DNA of 64,000 nt from positions 42,113,163-42,177,162 of the forward strand of contig NC_092868.1 in assembly GCF_032062135.1 (NCBI RefSeq). The letters run 5' to 3'. Positions 36,319 through 48,500 of this stretch are shown here, one piece after another. The position numbers and the translations under genes were made by a program. Every line of letters begins with the position of its first letter. Positions within the stretch are counted from its first letter, which is position 1. Origin of the DNA: Pyxicephalus adspersus (taxonomy: Eukaryota; Chordata; Amphibia; Anura; Pyxicephalidae). A model generated the notes under the pieces. It was not told where the DNA came from. It ran no database searches and was given only the letters and a program-made list of their open reading frames with translations.

Positions 36319-37338
36319 CTTCTATTGAAATTAATACCAGTAACCAAGATTCAGTTTAAACCTCATACCTTAAATATTTTATTGATCTGGTCAATCTCAG
36401 ATTTTCCCGGGAAGAGAGGTTTTTGGGTTAGCAGCTCTCCAAAAATACATCCCACTGACCACATGTCTATGGCTGTAGAGTATTCCTGCGGAATTAGAAA
36501 TTGATATTAAAACAGTGAAGTTGAAGTGTATAATATTTTTATTTTTTTAAAAAATTTTTAAAATCCTAATATTTTAGGAAATATAACTCTAGGAAGAGGG
36601 GCACTGAGAGGGCAGACTATTTTTCTATTTTTTTACTGCAGTGAAATATCTAATGGATTAGTCACATTTAACCCCTTTATCACTAGAGGTTATTCCTTCT
36701 AGATTCCCAGCAACACCTCAACACAAGTTCCTTGTAGCGGAGCTCTCTGCATTAAAAGCAATGCCTCACTCCCCTAAACTCTAACCCTCACTAACCTCAC
36801 ACCATTATTCATTTTTCTAATGTAATCTTATTTTTACATACTTTTCTTTTACAGGAATTTTCTATAGTAAATATATACCCATCTAGGATAGCACGATTTC
36901 AGTGACAGAATCAGCAGTTTTGGTTTTTTTTTGATCACACAAAGGCTAGTTATCAAAGGCTCCAAATTAAAATCAAACCACTATGTAAATAGACCTCTCT
37001 ATACTAGCCATATATTAGGGCTATAATATAATAAAGGCAAGGATGAACAATAAGGTGTAAAGCCTTATTATTAAGCTCATGAGAAGGAACTTAATATGGT
37101 CAGTAAAACCTAAAAGTTTAACATGTAAAACAAATACAAAGAGGCATGTTGTGTAGTAAATTGTCAATAACTTGTCAAAAATGTTCTTGCCTTAGCTCCA
37201 AGTAAAAGCTCTGGGGCTCGATACCACAGGGTCACTACGATCGGGGTGTAGGGTTTAAGTGGAGAACCATACTCCCGGGCCAACCCAAAGTCGCCAACCT
37301 GTAAAAACATCCATTATTCATAATTTTCACTGGATTTC

Positions 37339-37390
<52 letters not shown>

Positions 37391-40300
37391 AGTTGATAAT
37401 ATGAACCCCCTGCCCCAGTAATATCTATTATTTAGCACTGTATAAAATGTCAAAAAAGCAATCTAGTAAAAGATCATGGTATGTGTATAGGAGCCTTTAC
37501 TAACTATGTATTTACCTTTAATATACCGGCATGACTAAGCAGTAAATTGGAGGTCTTCAGATCCCTGTGAAGAATCCAGTTATCATGTAGATGGCGGACT
37601 CCCCGTAATAGCTGGATCATAAGAGTTTTAACTTCACCTGTTGAGAGAATAAAAGAATAAGAACTGGTTCTTTTTACAGTTCATTGTATGCTTGGTGTGC
37701 AAGCTAAACACGCAAATGGTTAAAAACTTTTTTTACCTGAATTAATCAGCAACAGATGTCAGAGAAAAAAATAATGTAAATCTAACTTACAATGAACTGT
37801 AAAAAAACAAAAAAAACAAAAAAAACAAAAAAAAAAAACTGGATGTAAGTACTATTTTTCAGTTCTGAGATTTATCCATGTCCAAAACCTCCAAGGGATG
37901 GTCTTGAAGTGACTCCAGTGCCAACATACTGACCCCTGAAGTTTGAGTTGGAGAAAAAAAAAGCCAAACTAGTTCCATAACAATTCTCAAGAATGACTGG
38001 CAGACGTGATATTCATTTCATGTACAAATTTACAACCTGTGCTGTAATACCTTAAACAGTTACAGCAGACTGAACAATCTCCTTTAAATTTACCATCAAC
38101 AATATATTGCACTGGTCAGGATAAAAAATCTATCCAAAGGGTCATTATCATGAAAGAATATTGGAGGCTGTCATTTGTGAACTCTGCAAATTGCAATGCT
38201 CCCCTAGTTTCCGATCTAGGACAAGTATAGTGATAAGTATCTATAAAACATGTTAATGGCATGCTTGTTCTGGAACAATGACTGAAAATCTGAAGTCAAA
38301 TTCTTTTAAAAGGAGGCTTGTCGTTGCAGCCCACAACTTTTTTCATGAAATAGTTCTATTTATTTATATCCATAAGGATCACATAATACAATACATTACA
38401 ATACATGATAAAGTGGCCAAGGGTTGGAGCAATTTGGTAATGTTCAGGTCAAGCGTCTATAAGGTGTGTATTTCAGATGTCTTTTTTGCAAATAAATGTA
38501 TTTAAATTTTCTTCCCAAAAGCATGACTAATTATATAATTTATTTTGTCTTAGACCCATATCTCCGATATTCACACCTTCTCGTGGACTTGATGTCCGTG
38601 AATAGACAGGAACTGTGAATATCGGGGGAAAGGGACATCACATTAAAGGTATGAAGTTAAAATGCTTCAGAGGAGTGCATGCAAATACATTTACCTCCTC
38701 CTGTGTCATTGTTTGTATTGGTCTGTCATTTGCTAACCTTATTTAATAAATACAGCTCTGCCTAATATGTTGGTCCCAAATAAATCGTGTTTTTTAATAA
38801 AAAAAAAGTGAAAACCTCCTAACCTACTGTTACTGACAACACTGAATTTACCTGGTAGAAAAGGCTGTTTCATGGTCTCCATGAGGCTCTTCAAGTCATG
38901 TTCCACATAGTTCATTACGATATAGATTTTGTCCATGTTACTTCCCACAACAATTTCCTGAGAGGATACGGAAAGAGAAGTATGAGTACCAACACAACAA
39001 GGTAGTAGACTCAGACTGTGAAAAGTAGGAAATCACTTGTACTTACACATACCCATAGTGCAAGTATGGCTAGCTTCATGTGCATGTATAAGTAACAGAA
39101 GTTTAAAAATAATATACTGGAGGATACTTAAAAAATTTAAAAAAAACAAAAAAAAAACACACTACATATACACAATATCTATATATTTAGGCCCCTAAAT
39201 ATCACTGACGTTGCAAACACACAATCTTTTCAACAGGGAATGCAACTCATACACAAAAGAAACGTGTGACCAAATGATCACCAGAATACATATATAGGCA
39301 GAACACTGCATTAATTCTCTATTTTGTAATATGTTGTTGGTCAGATTTCAGCATTACAATAGTAAAGGAAATACAAAAAAGCCAAATACTAGACATGAGG
39401 AAAGTAAAGTCAAACTGTACCTAGCACCCTCTAATGGTCACATTCATACTGCAGTGATGCTCCAATGCTTACCCTAACCCGAACAATGTTCTCATGCTGG
39501 GCTTTCAATATAGTGTTGATTTCACGAAGTGAAGTTATAGGGAACCCTTCTTTCTCTTTTTCCATTTTCAGTCGCTTGAGAGCCACAATTTCATCTACAA
39601 AGAGAGGAGGAACATTGATCAATGCTGTAATTTGTATCAATTGGCATGTGCATCTGATATGCAGCTGAACTCTTACTGTCCTGCATTTCCCCGGGTTCAT
39701 GCATTTCCAAAAATTATCAATGTATGCTTTAAGGTTGCAAATTGTGGTGTGCCAGTGTTTGATAATAAAGACCCGAAAGCAAATACAAACATACATGTCA
39801 CATTACAAATATCTTTCAGGTAAAACCTACCTGTTTTCTTGTCCTTTGCTCTGTACACAACACCATATGTTCCCTCCTCGATCCGATTCAAGCAATGGAA
39901 CTCCTCAACACTGCGGCAGCCCTGCCAATTAGAGGAAGGTGGAGGTAGTTACATCACCACACATCAATAGTATGAGCAACACAAGTCTTTATTCCATTCA
40001 GGGCTATTGTGCCAGATACCTGTAGAGCTGGAAGGTATTTGGGAAGCTCTTGCTTCAGTTCCACAGGAGACATAACTGGAGAGTCAGGAACATATTCACC
40101 ATCTGTCTGAGCATTGGAATGGGGACTCACATCCCTGATATCTTCCTCCTCCTCCTCTTCCTCCTCTTCCTCCTCACTCCCGGCAGAATCATGGTCAAAC
40201 CTGGATTCTGCAACTGCAGATGACAATAACAATTTATACAAAATGACCAGCAGTAACCAACTCAAACTAAAAGAACAAAATCTTAAAACTACGAAGAAAA

Positions 40301-43300
40301 GCCAAAAGTTACTTACTGTTAGGTCCATAAATATTTGGACAGAGACAACATTTTTCTAATTTTGGTTCTGTTCAATACCACAGTGAATTTTAAATGAAAC
40401 AACTCAGATGCAGTTGAACTGCAGACTTTCAGCTTTAATTCAGTGGGTTGAACAAAAAGATTGCATTAAAATGTGAGGAACTAAAGCCTTTTTTACACAA
40501 TCACTTCATTTCAGGGGCTCAAAAGTAATTGGACAATTGACTCAAAGGCTATTTCATGGGCTGGTGTGGGCAATTCCTTTGTTATGTCATTATAAATTAA
40601 GCAGATAAAAGGCCTGGTGTTGATGTGCATGGGGGGGGGGGTGTGTATGTAGAAGATTTTGCTGTGAACAGACAACAAGTGGTCAAAGGAGCTCTCCATG
40701 CAGGTGAAACAGACCATACTTAAGCTGCAAAAACAGAATAAACGCATCCGAGAAATTGCTACAATATTAGGAATGGCAAAATCTACAGTTTGGTACATCA
40801 TGAGAAAGAAACAAAGCACTGGTGAACTCAGCAACGCTAAAAGACCTGGACGTCAACGGAAGACAACAGTGGTTGGATGATGGCAGAATCATTTCCATGG
40901 TGAAGAGAAACCCCTTCACAACAGCCAACCAAGTGAACAACACTCTCCAGGAAGTAGGCGTATCGATATCCAAGTCTACCATAAAGAGAAGACTGCATGA
41001 AAGTAAATACAGAGGGAGCAAGGTGCAAGCCACTCATAAGCCTCAAGAATAGAAAGGCTAGATTGGACTTTGCTCAAAAACATCTAAAAAAAGCCAGCAC
41101 AGTTCTGGAAAAACATTCTTTGGACAGATGAAACCAAGATCAACCTTTACCAGAATGATGGCAAGAAAAACGTATGGGGAAGGCGTGGAACAGCTCATGA
41201 TCTAAAGCATAGCACGTCATCTGTAAAATATGGCGGAGGCAGTGTGATGGCTTGGGCGTGCATGGCTGCCATGGCACTGGGACACTAGTGTTTATCCATG
41301 ATGTGACACAGGACAGAAGCAGCCGAATGAATTCTGAGGTGTTCAGAGACATACTGTCTGCTCAGATCCAGCTAAATGCAGTCACATTGATTGGGAGGTG
41401 TTTCATATTACAGATGGAGAATGACCCAAAACATACAGCCAAAGCAACCCAGGAGTTTCTTAAAGCAAAGAAGTGGAATATTCTTGAATGGCCAAGTCAG
41501 TCACCTGATCTGAACCCAAATGAGCATGCATTTCACTTGTTGAAGACTAAACTTTGCACAGAAAGGCCCACAAACAAACAGCAACTGAAAGCCGCTGTAA
41601 AGTAAAGTAAAGTAAAGGCCTGGCAGAGCATTATAAAAGGAGGAAACCCAGCATCTGGTGATGTCCATGAGTTCAAGATTACAGGCTGTCATTGCCAGCA
41701 AAGGGTTTTCAATCAAGTATTAGAAATGAACATTTTATTTTCAGCTTTTTAATTTGTCCAATTACTTTTGAGCCCCTAAAATGAAGTGAAAAAATAATTG
41801 TGGTAATGTACAGAACCAAAATTGGAAAAAAGTTGTCTCTGTATATTTTTATGGTCCTAAATAAAATATAGACCTAACTGTAGATATCTGAACTTTTGTT
41901 CCCGTGTTGCTGCTTCTCCACAAAACGTGGCAGTGGAGCAAATCTAAACTGGTAGGAAGTCGAGTTTTCTGGAAGCTATGGCTACTTTGCTTATGCTACC
42001 CTTGCATAAAGTGTACATAGTGACAAGCTGCACCACTTCATGTTTCTTTTATTTCAGAGTGCGGGGGAAGTGCAAGGTATGGACATTATGCCTACAATCA
42101 TGATTTGACTGGTCATTCAATTTGTAACATGGTACAATCATAAAAAAAAACTCAATTTTAATTTGCTTATAATTATTTACCATTTTAGTGTAATATACTC
42201 CTAAGTGACCTTATAAACACAAAAAGCATTGTCATCCCATTCCCACACCCCTCTTACCCTAAATCCTCCTTTTCACTTTCCTTACCCCCTTTTCCAACTC
42301 CTCCTTTTCCCTTTTTATTATTTTACTTCTATTTTTTTTTACTCCTTTTATTTTTTTACTTTCATGACGTTATAGCATCTACACACATAAAAATGAAAGT
42401 CTATGACTTGTGTTATCTATATGATGACAACCATTTTTCATTACAACAGATTGCTTTATTTTTTGATTTAGTATACAGGCTATTTGTGCCAACCTCCTGG
42501 CGGCCAATAGGTCACCAGAAATGTCAAGAAAAAGTCAAAAACAGGGGAGTAGTGATAGACTTTTTACTCAACTTATGACAGACTCATCTGAAGGAAAATT
42601 AGTCACGTATACCAAGCCTCCATTAACATGATTGTTAGAAAACATTTTCTCTTACCATGAGGCACATGATTTCCATTTTCTCTCTCATCATCATCACTCA
42701 TCTCCTCTTCACTGACTTCTTCTGCAAAGAAATACACCAAAAAACATGCTTTAGGTGTTTTTACCTTAGACCTAAATAGGACCTTGGCTTAGAGCAATAC
42801 ATAGGTTTGCACTGGCGAGTGCTGCACTATCATAGTGTAGGCTGTTGGTGTACCAACAATCACAATTTCTGATGGCAGTCCTTACTAACAACAAATGGAG
42901 ATTGTATACATGCTTTTTCCATTAGCAGTCCCAGCATCCACCTGGGTCTCTCCCTGTGCCACTCAGCTCATTTGACAACAAACAGAGCACAGGGAGTAAC
43001 CCAGACAGATGGTGAGGACAGAGATGTAATGAAAAGTACATGAGCAATGGAAACACAGTTTATAGCCTCAATTTGTTTTTTTGTTTTTTTTAGTGAGCAG
43101 TGTGTGACTGTGACCACATTCAGCAAAAGATGAAGGAGCCTAAGGTGGAGTACATTTAGTAAACATAAAATTTCTAGCAAGACAGTGAAGATGAAGACCA
43201 CAAAATAAACACGCCACGCTCCACCTATTCTCATTGAAGAAAGCAGCATGACACAATCACTCTGACATAAATATGTTTCTACATGATTGCCAAAGGTCAC

Positions 43301-45486
43301 TAGACATTACCTGCACTATGCTCGGAAGCTGCTTCTGAGTTACTTGCAGTTTCCTCCTCTTCTTCCTCCTCTTCCTCTTCTTCTTCTTCCTCTTCTTCCA
43401 CTTCCTCCTCCTCCTCTTCTCCTTCTTCTGACTCCTCAGAGCTGGTTTCTTCTTCTTCTTCAGACCCTGAACCTGAGCCTCCTGAAAATAAAGGGCATTT
43501 TAATTATGAGGACTGCATGTACAGGGCCACTTTAAATTAAGAGTTCATCAAAAATAAGCATCAGTACAAAGACATGAGTGTGGAGTATATAGGAGCACAA
43601 CTATTCTTAGCAACCTTTCTTTCCTGCTGTAAACCGATCATATCACAAAATGGCGTTGGTATATATAACGTGATCCAGTAGTTCAGACATTTTGGCTCCC
43701 CCCTTTATTATTCACTTTTCTAGACAGACCATGATCTCACTTTTTTTCTTTATGTCTAGGTTCCATTGCATTGATGCCACTGATAAGTCCGGTATCAGCT
43801 GAAATAGCTTTGTAACATATTAGTTTTTTTTTTGTGATTAATCTAATGCAGCAATTTGGGGTTTTCACTATAAATATCAGACACATTGGACCTCATGTTT
43901 CACATTTCTTCCTTTCATAAACTAAACCACAGTGTAACAATAGCTGCTGGAGTCTGATAGATCATTACAACAATGAAATCCTTTAACCGCATTGGCGGTA
44001 TTCCCGAGTTTGGCTCAGGCGGAATTTTATATAACAAAAGCAATTTTTTTACCTGCTCCCCTCGATCCAGTGGCGTGCTCAGAAATCCCCGGCCGGCTTC
44101 TGCATCACATCCTGGGTGTGATGTGTAAAGCATCAGTACGCCAGGGAGGCATGGCTTAGCGGGAAATTTAAAAGCAGATTACATTGTAATCTGCTTTTAA
44201 AACATTGATCACAGTGGTAAAGTTAATAAAAAAAAAATCCAAATAAATAATAAATCCAAAAGTTTATTTTAGACAAATTTAATTTTTTTTTTTTTTTTTT
44301 TTAATAAAGTTTATTTTATTTAAAACTTCATTTATAAAATTATTTATAAATATTATATTATAATTTATTGTGTTTCAAACTTTATCATATCTGGGAGTTA
44401 TTCCTAAGAATTACAGGCCTAAAATATTAAACAACAAATTTCCACGCAAAACAATGTACCGCTTTTGACATAAGAAATAGGACATAATTAGACATGCGGG
44501 TTAAAATAAATACCAGATAAATTTCAGCCCTGCTCAGCAACATGTACAAGAAGCTTGATGAATTGAGTTACACTGGAAATTATAACACCTTAACTCATGA
44601 CCACTGTAAGTACAGTGGAATTTTGGCTCAGTTACGGTATTAGAGTCTAAATCAAAGCCTAGACTGTGTTTTTTTGCTAGTTTTCCCTAACTTCAAAACT
44701 TGAATACCACCACCTAATTAAGGCAAATTTCAGGTAAGACAAACGCATTATCTAAAACTAAATCAAACTTGTAGCTATGAATGAATACCAATAGTTTCCC
44801 TTTAAAATGTGCAGAGAAAACTTGAACAAAAAGCACATTCAAGATTTGGTTTGATGCTTTTAGCATACAATCCTAGAGTTATGCTATTCATGGAACCTCA
44901 GGGCCTACAGCACCACATGTATCTAAGTTCCTGTGCAAAGATTCCATGCCCATTCCCACGAAGTTTCTTTTGCCAAAACTGGTGCACAAGCTGCCAGACT
45001 TCAAAATCCAGTATATGAAAGGAAAGCTTAGAAGATATCTAGCAAAATTAGTCAATGTCTTAAGTGGATAAATTAGGAGCTTTTATACCTGTAGAAGATT
45101 CGCCAGAACTAGTCTTCCTCTCACTGTCACTAATGTCTTGCAAGTCTGAAAGAAGATCCCTCACATCTGGTCTTTCCTCTTTCACTGAGGGAAGAAAAAG
45201 TGAAATTTTAGTTATAAGCAAAGTAACAGAAAATCAACTAACCAACAGGCACCTGTAGAGATACCAAAGTAAACAAACACAGTTTTTTTTCTCTTTTACA
45301 AAGAGTGCTAAGATAATGTACTTCAAATTGTAATTGATGGGATGGGGTATCTTTCAAAGCTGATTTAAGTACATAGAGTAACTTTATATTCATCATGTCA
45401 TAGACAGAAGTACATATTCACTGAAAACCATTGTACGGATTGTGCATGAGTGTAAAGGAAGTTTCATGAAAACACAGGTTTAATGG

Positions 45487-45520
<34 letters not shown>

Positions 45521-48500
45521 CTAGAATTTCCCCAGCCTGGCCAAAGTTCAACTCAGTTTCCTCTTTGGCTACTGCCTGACTCCAATCACTGCACCTTTGG
45601 AAACTAAAAAACAGTATGTGGGATAAAATAAAGCTTTTGACAAAAAAAGAGACATTAGCTTCCGACTAATTCTGAAGATGTGGCAAATAAAACATATTTC
45701 ATTTTGTTATCCCTGAAGGAAGAATATAGGTTGTTACATAAACCTAATAGCAATTCGTTATGCTCTAATACAACAAACCTTCATATAAAAATGTCCTGGC
45801 CATGAAAAAAATAAAAATAATTCTAAACACACTGGAACTTCACATTAAGGTTTCAATATCAGAAAAAGGTTTAAAGTACATTCTTAGAAGGTAAAGCATC
45901 CTTTGTGTGTGAAATTCCCCCACCTACTAGATTGTAAGCTCTTCGGGGCAGGGTCCTCTCCTCCTGTATCACTGTCTGTATTAGTCTGTCATTTGCAATC
46001 CCTATTTAATGTACAGCGCTGCGTAATATGTTGGTGCTATATAAATCCTGTTTAATAATAATAATAATAAAGGACATTTACCTTGCTTTCTTCCATCTAC
46101 TTCAAGTTTTTCACGTGCCTGCCTCATGGGGCTGCGACTGCGGTAGTTGCCTTTTGATTTGTCTCCATGCTCCTCTCTGGCAGTTCTATGATGAGCTGCT
46201 GCTGTAGAATGAAGAGCCATCAGAAAATAAGTATATATTTAAAGCACTAAAGTACAGTCAAGAAGATCAATCAAAATTGTTCTGTGTTTTGTAGACTCAG
46301 TCTACCTAATTACATAGTTCCATGATACACTACCACTTCTTTCCAGCAGGTTAAGGTAGAGATGTCCTGTAAAAGCTGCCAAAAAATAATAGGCAGCTTA
46401 GCATTTGTTTTTTTTGATCAGCCAGTTGATCTCTTGGCAATTTAGTACCCACCAACCAATCTGATCAAAATAAATTGAATGTTCAGCAGCCTTAAAATAC
46501 AGCAAACTTGTGTTTCATATTTTGCTATTCCAATCGTTTTTCCTGTTTAGAAAGTGATCAGAATTCCATACACACGACTTGACTTGCAATCTTTTTATCA
46601 ATATATAACAGCATGTTCAATTGCTTAACATCTTATTGAAAACCAAAATATTGGTTGGATATTATCAGTTAGCTGTCAGATTCAGTTCAGATCTGGTATT
46701 AGATCCTTGATGATTACTGGCCAGGATACTAGGCCAAAGGCCCTGGCAACCAAGTGAAAGAGAACCTATAAAATAGCCTCTGATTTCTCTGACTACGTAG
46801 CACCCCCCCTCACTTTCTTTGACTTTTTAAGTTGGCATTCATATTGCTGAATAATGCTTTTCCCTGTTTTGCCCCAGTTAGGGGAAAAAGTAGAAAACCG
46901 TGTGCCTTTAGTAAAAAAAAAAGTGTTCTTGGCATTGTCAATATACATCTTGCAGCTGTCTGCAAAGGTAATGTCCATACAGGACAATAGGGAAAACATG
47001 CTGGTAGCACCTTGCTCATAAAGCCAGCAGTGCTATAAAATGAAAGCTGAACTCCAGGCAAACAGATGAATACACCAGTTGAACTACAGATTTATGTACA
47101 CTGTTTTCACCTCCTAAAGGATTAGATGCCTCAACATTCTGTCTTGTGACGCAGGTATGCTGCCTTAAACTATCACCAAATTATAGATCTTTCACAGACT
47201 ATACTACATCTTAGCAATACAGACAGGTCAAGAACGCCACAGCTATTAAGTTGTTGAAGAAGATGAAGAAGGAGAACACCATCCACAAAAATTTTTCCCT
47301 ATAAATAACAGGATCCCCCTCTCCCCCATCTTAGTCTCGCTGTCCAAGGGTATTGATATTGAAGGAGAGCATAATCAGACACATTGACATACTTTGCAAT
47401 GCATATCTAAAACATGTTTTGTTTTTTTTAACGCACAGACTTGTGAAAGGAAATGAAGGCTCACTGCTCTACATCAGTGGTCCCCAACCCCTGGGCTGTG
47501 CATCTCCTATCTTTTCTATGAGATCGAGCTTCAGTGTGAGCTCCCACAGAGTGAGCGTGTTCTATAGACCTCGGAGCTGTGCTGCTCCCTGCCCACCTTG
47601 TACTGTTAGATGATCCCCCCTCGTACAGCAGCATGAGAACTGTGTCTGTCCATGCAGTTGTCATTAGCCCCATGTATAAACCTTCATATCTCCTATACTA
47701 ACTGTTGTAGAAACTTGAAAATTTAAGGGTACACAGGAGACCCTTAGAACTTATACTAAACCTAATAAACCTACTAAACCCCTAAACATAAGTTGCCAGA
47801 TACAGGGTCCCAAACAATAAATCCTAATAAGAATCAGGGATCTTTTCTCATTAAAGTGGACCTAAAGTAAAAATTAAAAAGATGACACCTTGCACAGATC
47901 AGTAATGTATGCCGCTGTAATTGTAAAAAAAAAAAAAAATTCTGGACACTTACCTTTTCTGAAGCCCAATTTCTCTTTACCAGTAGAGAAAAGGGAAATG
48001 TAAGACAAGTGGGGATTTTTGTGGCTATTGCTTTAGGCCTGCTATTGCTGCATTGTGGAACTTTGGAAGCATTCAAAAGGGTGTAAACAAGCCTTTATAC
48101 AAAAAAAATCCCAGCCCCTTTTAGCCAGGCGCACCACCCAGCACTTTTCAGTAACCACCTGGCTGATTTTGGGTGGTTACTAAAGAGTTGGGTCACAATA
48201 AAGGGGCCACCACCTGCCTACTATTTCTTACCACCTGGCTTTTTTTTTTTAATTTCCTATCATAAAACAATTTTATATAAAAAATAAAGTTCTGCATTTT
48301 AAATTCTTTTACAATGTATTGTTCAAGAAGCAGAACTGGATCGATGTGAAAATACTTTGCAAAGGCTCAGCCTTCAAACCAAATGGTGTTTAATTTATTT
48401 GCCTGGAGGCGCTCTTGTATATAGGTACAATACATTGCAGGAGTGGTTTAAAGTTATTATTGTATAAAATATTTTTAGAAAGCCAGAACTTACTTTGAGC

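Larger units (their letters stand above)
33818..40019. other. CDK11 introns among the kinase exons (introns 11-19)
   Basis: Nine introns: 1329, 417, 466, 705, 217, 1214, 515, 236 and 98 bp from left to right. Contents noted: TA arrays at 36214-36312 and 37342-37387, A-rich CAAAAAA repeats at about 37798-37836, and a repeat tail at 38694. The first intron (33818-35146) has no repeat I can name. No extra exon seen. Confidence 0.65.
40214..42655. other. CDK11 intron 10
   Basis: 2.4 kb, mostly filled by the Tc1-like element at 40316-41880. The remaining 0.8 kb shows only AT-rich sequence and a C/T-rich stretch near 42240-42330. Confidence 0.7.
45185..46081. other. CDK11 intron 7
   Basis: About 0.9 kb. 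It has a TA microsatellite (45490-45519) and an interspersed repeat (45918-46071) that nearly touches the exon 7 donor. Confidence 0.7.

Noticed and set aside
36181..36504. Open frame of alternating Tyr and Ile
   Set aside because: It is a translated TA microsatellite.
43287..43535. Plus-strand open frame rich in Leu and Pro
   Set aside because: It is the antisense of the Glu-rich CDK11 exon 9.
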